The translations under genes were made by a program, and so were the position numbers. Below, one piece after another: positions 62,959-64,000 of a DNA stretch of 64,000 nt (its first letter is position 1; every line of letters begins with the position of its first letter). Source of the stretch: Clostridiales bacterium (lineage in GTDB: Bacteria; Bacillota; Clostridia; Oscillospirales; CAG-272); assembly GCA_012514145.1 (NCBI GenBank), contig JAAZAV010000010.1, positions 1-64,000 of the forward strand, read 5' to 3'. A model generated the notes under the pieces. The model saw only the letters and a program-made list of their open reading frames with translations. It searched no databases and was not told where the DNA came from.

Positions 62959-63270
62959 TCAAAGCTTTACTTCGATCTCAACGCCCGCGGGAAGCTCGAG
63001 AGTCTTCAGCGCGTCCACAGCCTTCTGATTCGGCTTGGCCACGTCGATGATTCTCTTGTGGGTTTTGAGCTCAAACTGCTCGCGGCTGTCCTTGTATTTG
63101 TGAACAGCGCGGAGTATGGTGATGATCTCCTTCTCGGTGGGAAGCGGAATCGGTCCGGATACCGTTACGCCGTTGCGCTGCATGATATCGACGATCTTCG
63201 CCGCTGCCGTATCGACAAGCGTGTGATCATAACTCTTGAGCCTGATCCTGAGCTTTTCGTTGACTGCCAT
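62959..63270 (-). CDS. rpsJ: Ribosomal protein S10
   Basis: 103 residues from ATG 63270, seven bases after GGAGG; a longer frame to 63345 has no site. [19 protein letters not shown] and [17 protein letters not shown] are diagnostic. Also takes part in NusB-dependent antitermination in other bacteria. First gene of the supercluster. Confidence 0.97.
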   Translation of the reverse strand: MAVNEKLRIRLKSYDHTLVDTAAAKIVDIMQRNGVTVSGPIPLPTEKEIITILRAVHKYKDSREQFELKTHKRIIDVAKPNQKAVDALKTLELPAGVEIEVKL

Positions 63271-63643
63271 TGGATTGCCTCCTGATATTATAATGTAGGG
63301 GGCACTGAAATAAGCCTGACACTGTGCCGGGTGTTTCCCGAACACCCCCGAAAAAAACGCCGCTCGTGCCGCTCTTTATTACAAAGGATGCTGTTGGGTC
63401 CGCATCCCGTCTTCCGAGCGCCCGACCGGTCTTTTCCTGCATATAAGGTGCGCCTCATATGCATATATGTCAGCTTATCCGCCCGCCCGATTTCGGTTGA
63501 ACCCCGTCCCGCCGAAGTCTGCCGCGTTCAACTCCTCGCGGGCCGCTTCACCGTGCCGGGTGTTTCATACCTTCGGACATACTCCACGAAAATTCCCCCG
63601 CCCCGGGATGGCGGGCAACCTTTCGCTTCTTCGCACATCAAAC
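63271..63643 (-). promoter_or_regulatory. Long leader of the S10 supercluster
   Basis: About 370 bases lie between the predicted transcription start and rpsJ. They contain stems such as GGGTGTT / AACACCC (63329-63347), a T run near 63351 and many GC-rich short dyads. No known riboswitch is recognised. Candidate site for ribosomal-protein or attenuation control. Confidence 0.45.
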
Positions 63644-63649
63644 GGCGAT

Positions 63650-63678
63650 ATTATACGTGTTTACAGATAAAAATGCAA
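63650..63678 (-). promoter_or_regulatory. Promoter of the S10 supercluster
   Basis: Minus strand TTGCAT (63673-63678), 17-base spacer, TATAAT (63650-63655). Confidence 0.75.
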
Positions 63679-63828
63679 TAGCTGTTTCCCTGTGTTAACA
63701 AAATGTTTACAATATAACCGCTTAATTTTCGTGACTGCGACGGTTTTTCGCTCATTTCTTTGTTGACATTGTATAGTTCTTGCCGGCATCAAATCCGCTC
63801 GCCATGGAGAATTTCGTTCCATCGAGTA

Positions 63829-63857
63829 TTGACATGCCTTTTGGCTGAGCATATAAT
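63829..63857 (+). promoter_or_regulatory. Consensus promoter of the partial gene at the right edge
   Basis: TTGACA (63829-63834), 17-base spacer, TATAAT (63852-63857), about 40 bases before the ATG. A second TTGACA at about 63763 lacks a partner. Confidence 0.8.
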
Positions 63858-63896
63858 ATAGATGAAGAAAACCTTACACGGAGGCTTGTTTTTATT

Positions 63897-64000
63897 ATGA
63901 GCGATATTCTGAAACCCCTGTATTCAAAAACCGGCGGGTTTATGAAGGGCATCTGTCATCCCGCCGGCGAATATGACCTTCTTCGGGCGGCGGGGTTGGG
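63897..64000 (+). CDS. Start of an unidentified gene, cut by the window
   Basis: The first 34 codons, MSDILKPLYSKTGGFM then GICHPAGEYDLLRAAGLG, follow GGAGG and a consensus promoter. The piece is too short to name. It is divergent from the ribosomal supercluster, about 250 bases from its promoter. No signal peptide is visible. Confidence 0.55.
   Translation, partial: MSDILKPLYSKTGGFMKGICHPAGEYDLLRAAGL

Noticed and set aside
1-64000. CRISPR array, rRNA operon or intact insertion sequence
   Set aside because: No regularly spaced repeats, no 16S/23S segments and no complete transposase frame are present in the window.

Overview
The window looks like a chromosomal segment of an uncultured anaerobic Firmicute of class Clostridia, in the broad Oscillospirales/Christensenellales neighbourhood. 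I infer this from strong AGGAGG ribosome-binding sites, sigma-A promoters (TTGACA-N17-TATAAT), the Firmicutes order of the S10-spc-alpha ribosomal cluster, a zinc-type S14, a zinc-LID adenylate kinase, an ECF sigma/RsgI-like anti-sigma pair, DUF1848 and DUF4230 proteins, and many orphan lipoprotein sugar-binding proteins. The exact lineage cannot be read from the sequence alone.

Layout. Bases 1-5.5 kb are an AT-rich accessory patch. It holds the end of a DNA methyltransferase, overlapped by a large GHKL ATPase with Ig-like and helical C-terminal domains (a restriction/defence-type pair), followed by a DUF4230 membrane protein, a broken unknown gene, a small zinc-ribbon protein and a broken FRG-domain gene. 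From 5.5 kb the sequence becomes GC-richer: a DegT-type aminotransferase, a neutral-ceramidase-like protein, a relic of a YgjP-type metallopeptidase and a GH28-like beta-helix enzyme. dapF and a small unknown gene follow.

At 12.4-17.8 kb lies a tightly overlapping shikimate operon: aroB, aroA, aroC, chorismate mutase, an aroE-aroK fusion and aroQ. It covers every step from DAHP to chorismate and on to prephenate, but not DAHP synthase. Next come a GH-family gene fragment, a NamZ-type exo-muramidase and a solute-binding lipoprotein, then tRNA-Gln(CTG), then three more solute-binding lipoproteins in tandem on the minus strand. Two of those three share an almost identical signal-peptide segment. 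No ABC permease gene is present.

Between 25.9 and 34.4 kb are a GT51 transglycosylase and a sulfur/redox group: rhodanese lipoprotein, thioredoxin, CoA-disulfide reductase with a rhodanese domain, ferredoxin and an iron-sulfur membrane protein. Three of these units carry the same palindromic operator at exactly the same distance from the -10 box. After them come a DUF1848 protein, a methyltransferase and a secreted repeat protein with its ECF sigma factor and anti-sigma factor. From 34.7 to 45.3 kb are a solute-binding lipoprotein, an FGGY sugar kinase, a GH36 alpha-galactosidase with face-to-face promoters, tRNA-Arg(CCG) behind a structured leader, a sixth solute-binding protein, small membrane and flavin-binding proteins, adenosylhomocysteinase and a U32 (TrhP-like) protein.

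An AT-rich insert with a zinc-ribbon/CFI-box gene sits between two 21-bp direct repeats (45.3-47.1 kb). The rest (47.1-63.7 kb) is the complete minus-strand ribosomal supercluster from rpsJ to rplQ with secY, adk, map, infA and rpoA. Unusual points there are an S3 protein with a long Arg/Gly-rich tail, an infA that appears to start with CTG, and a leader of about 370 nt. The window ends inside a new plus-strand gene with its own promoter.
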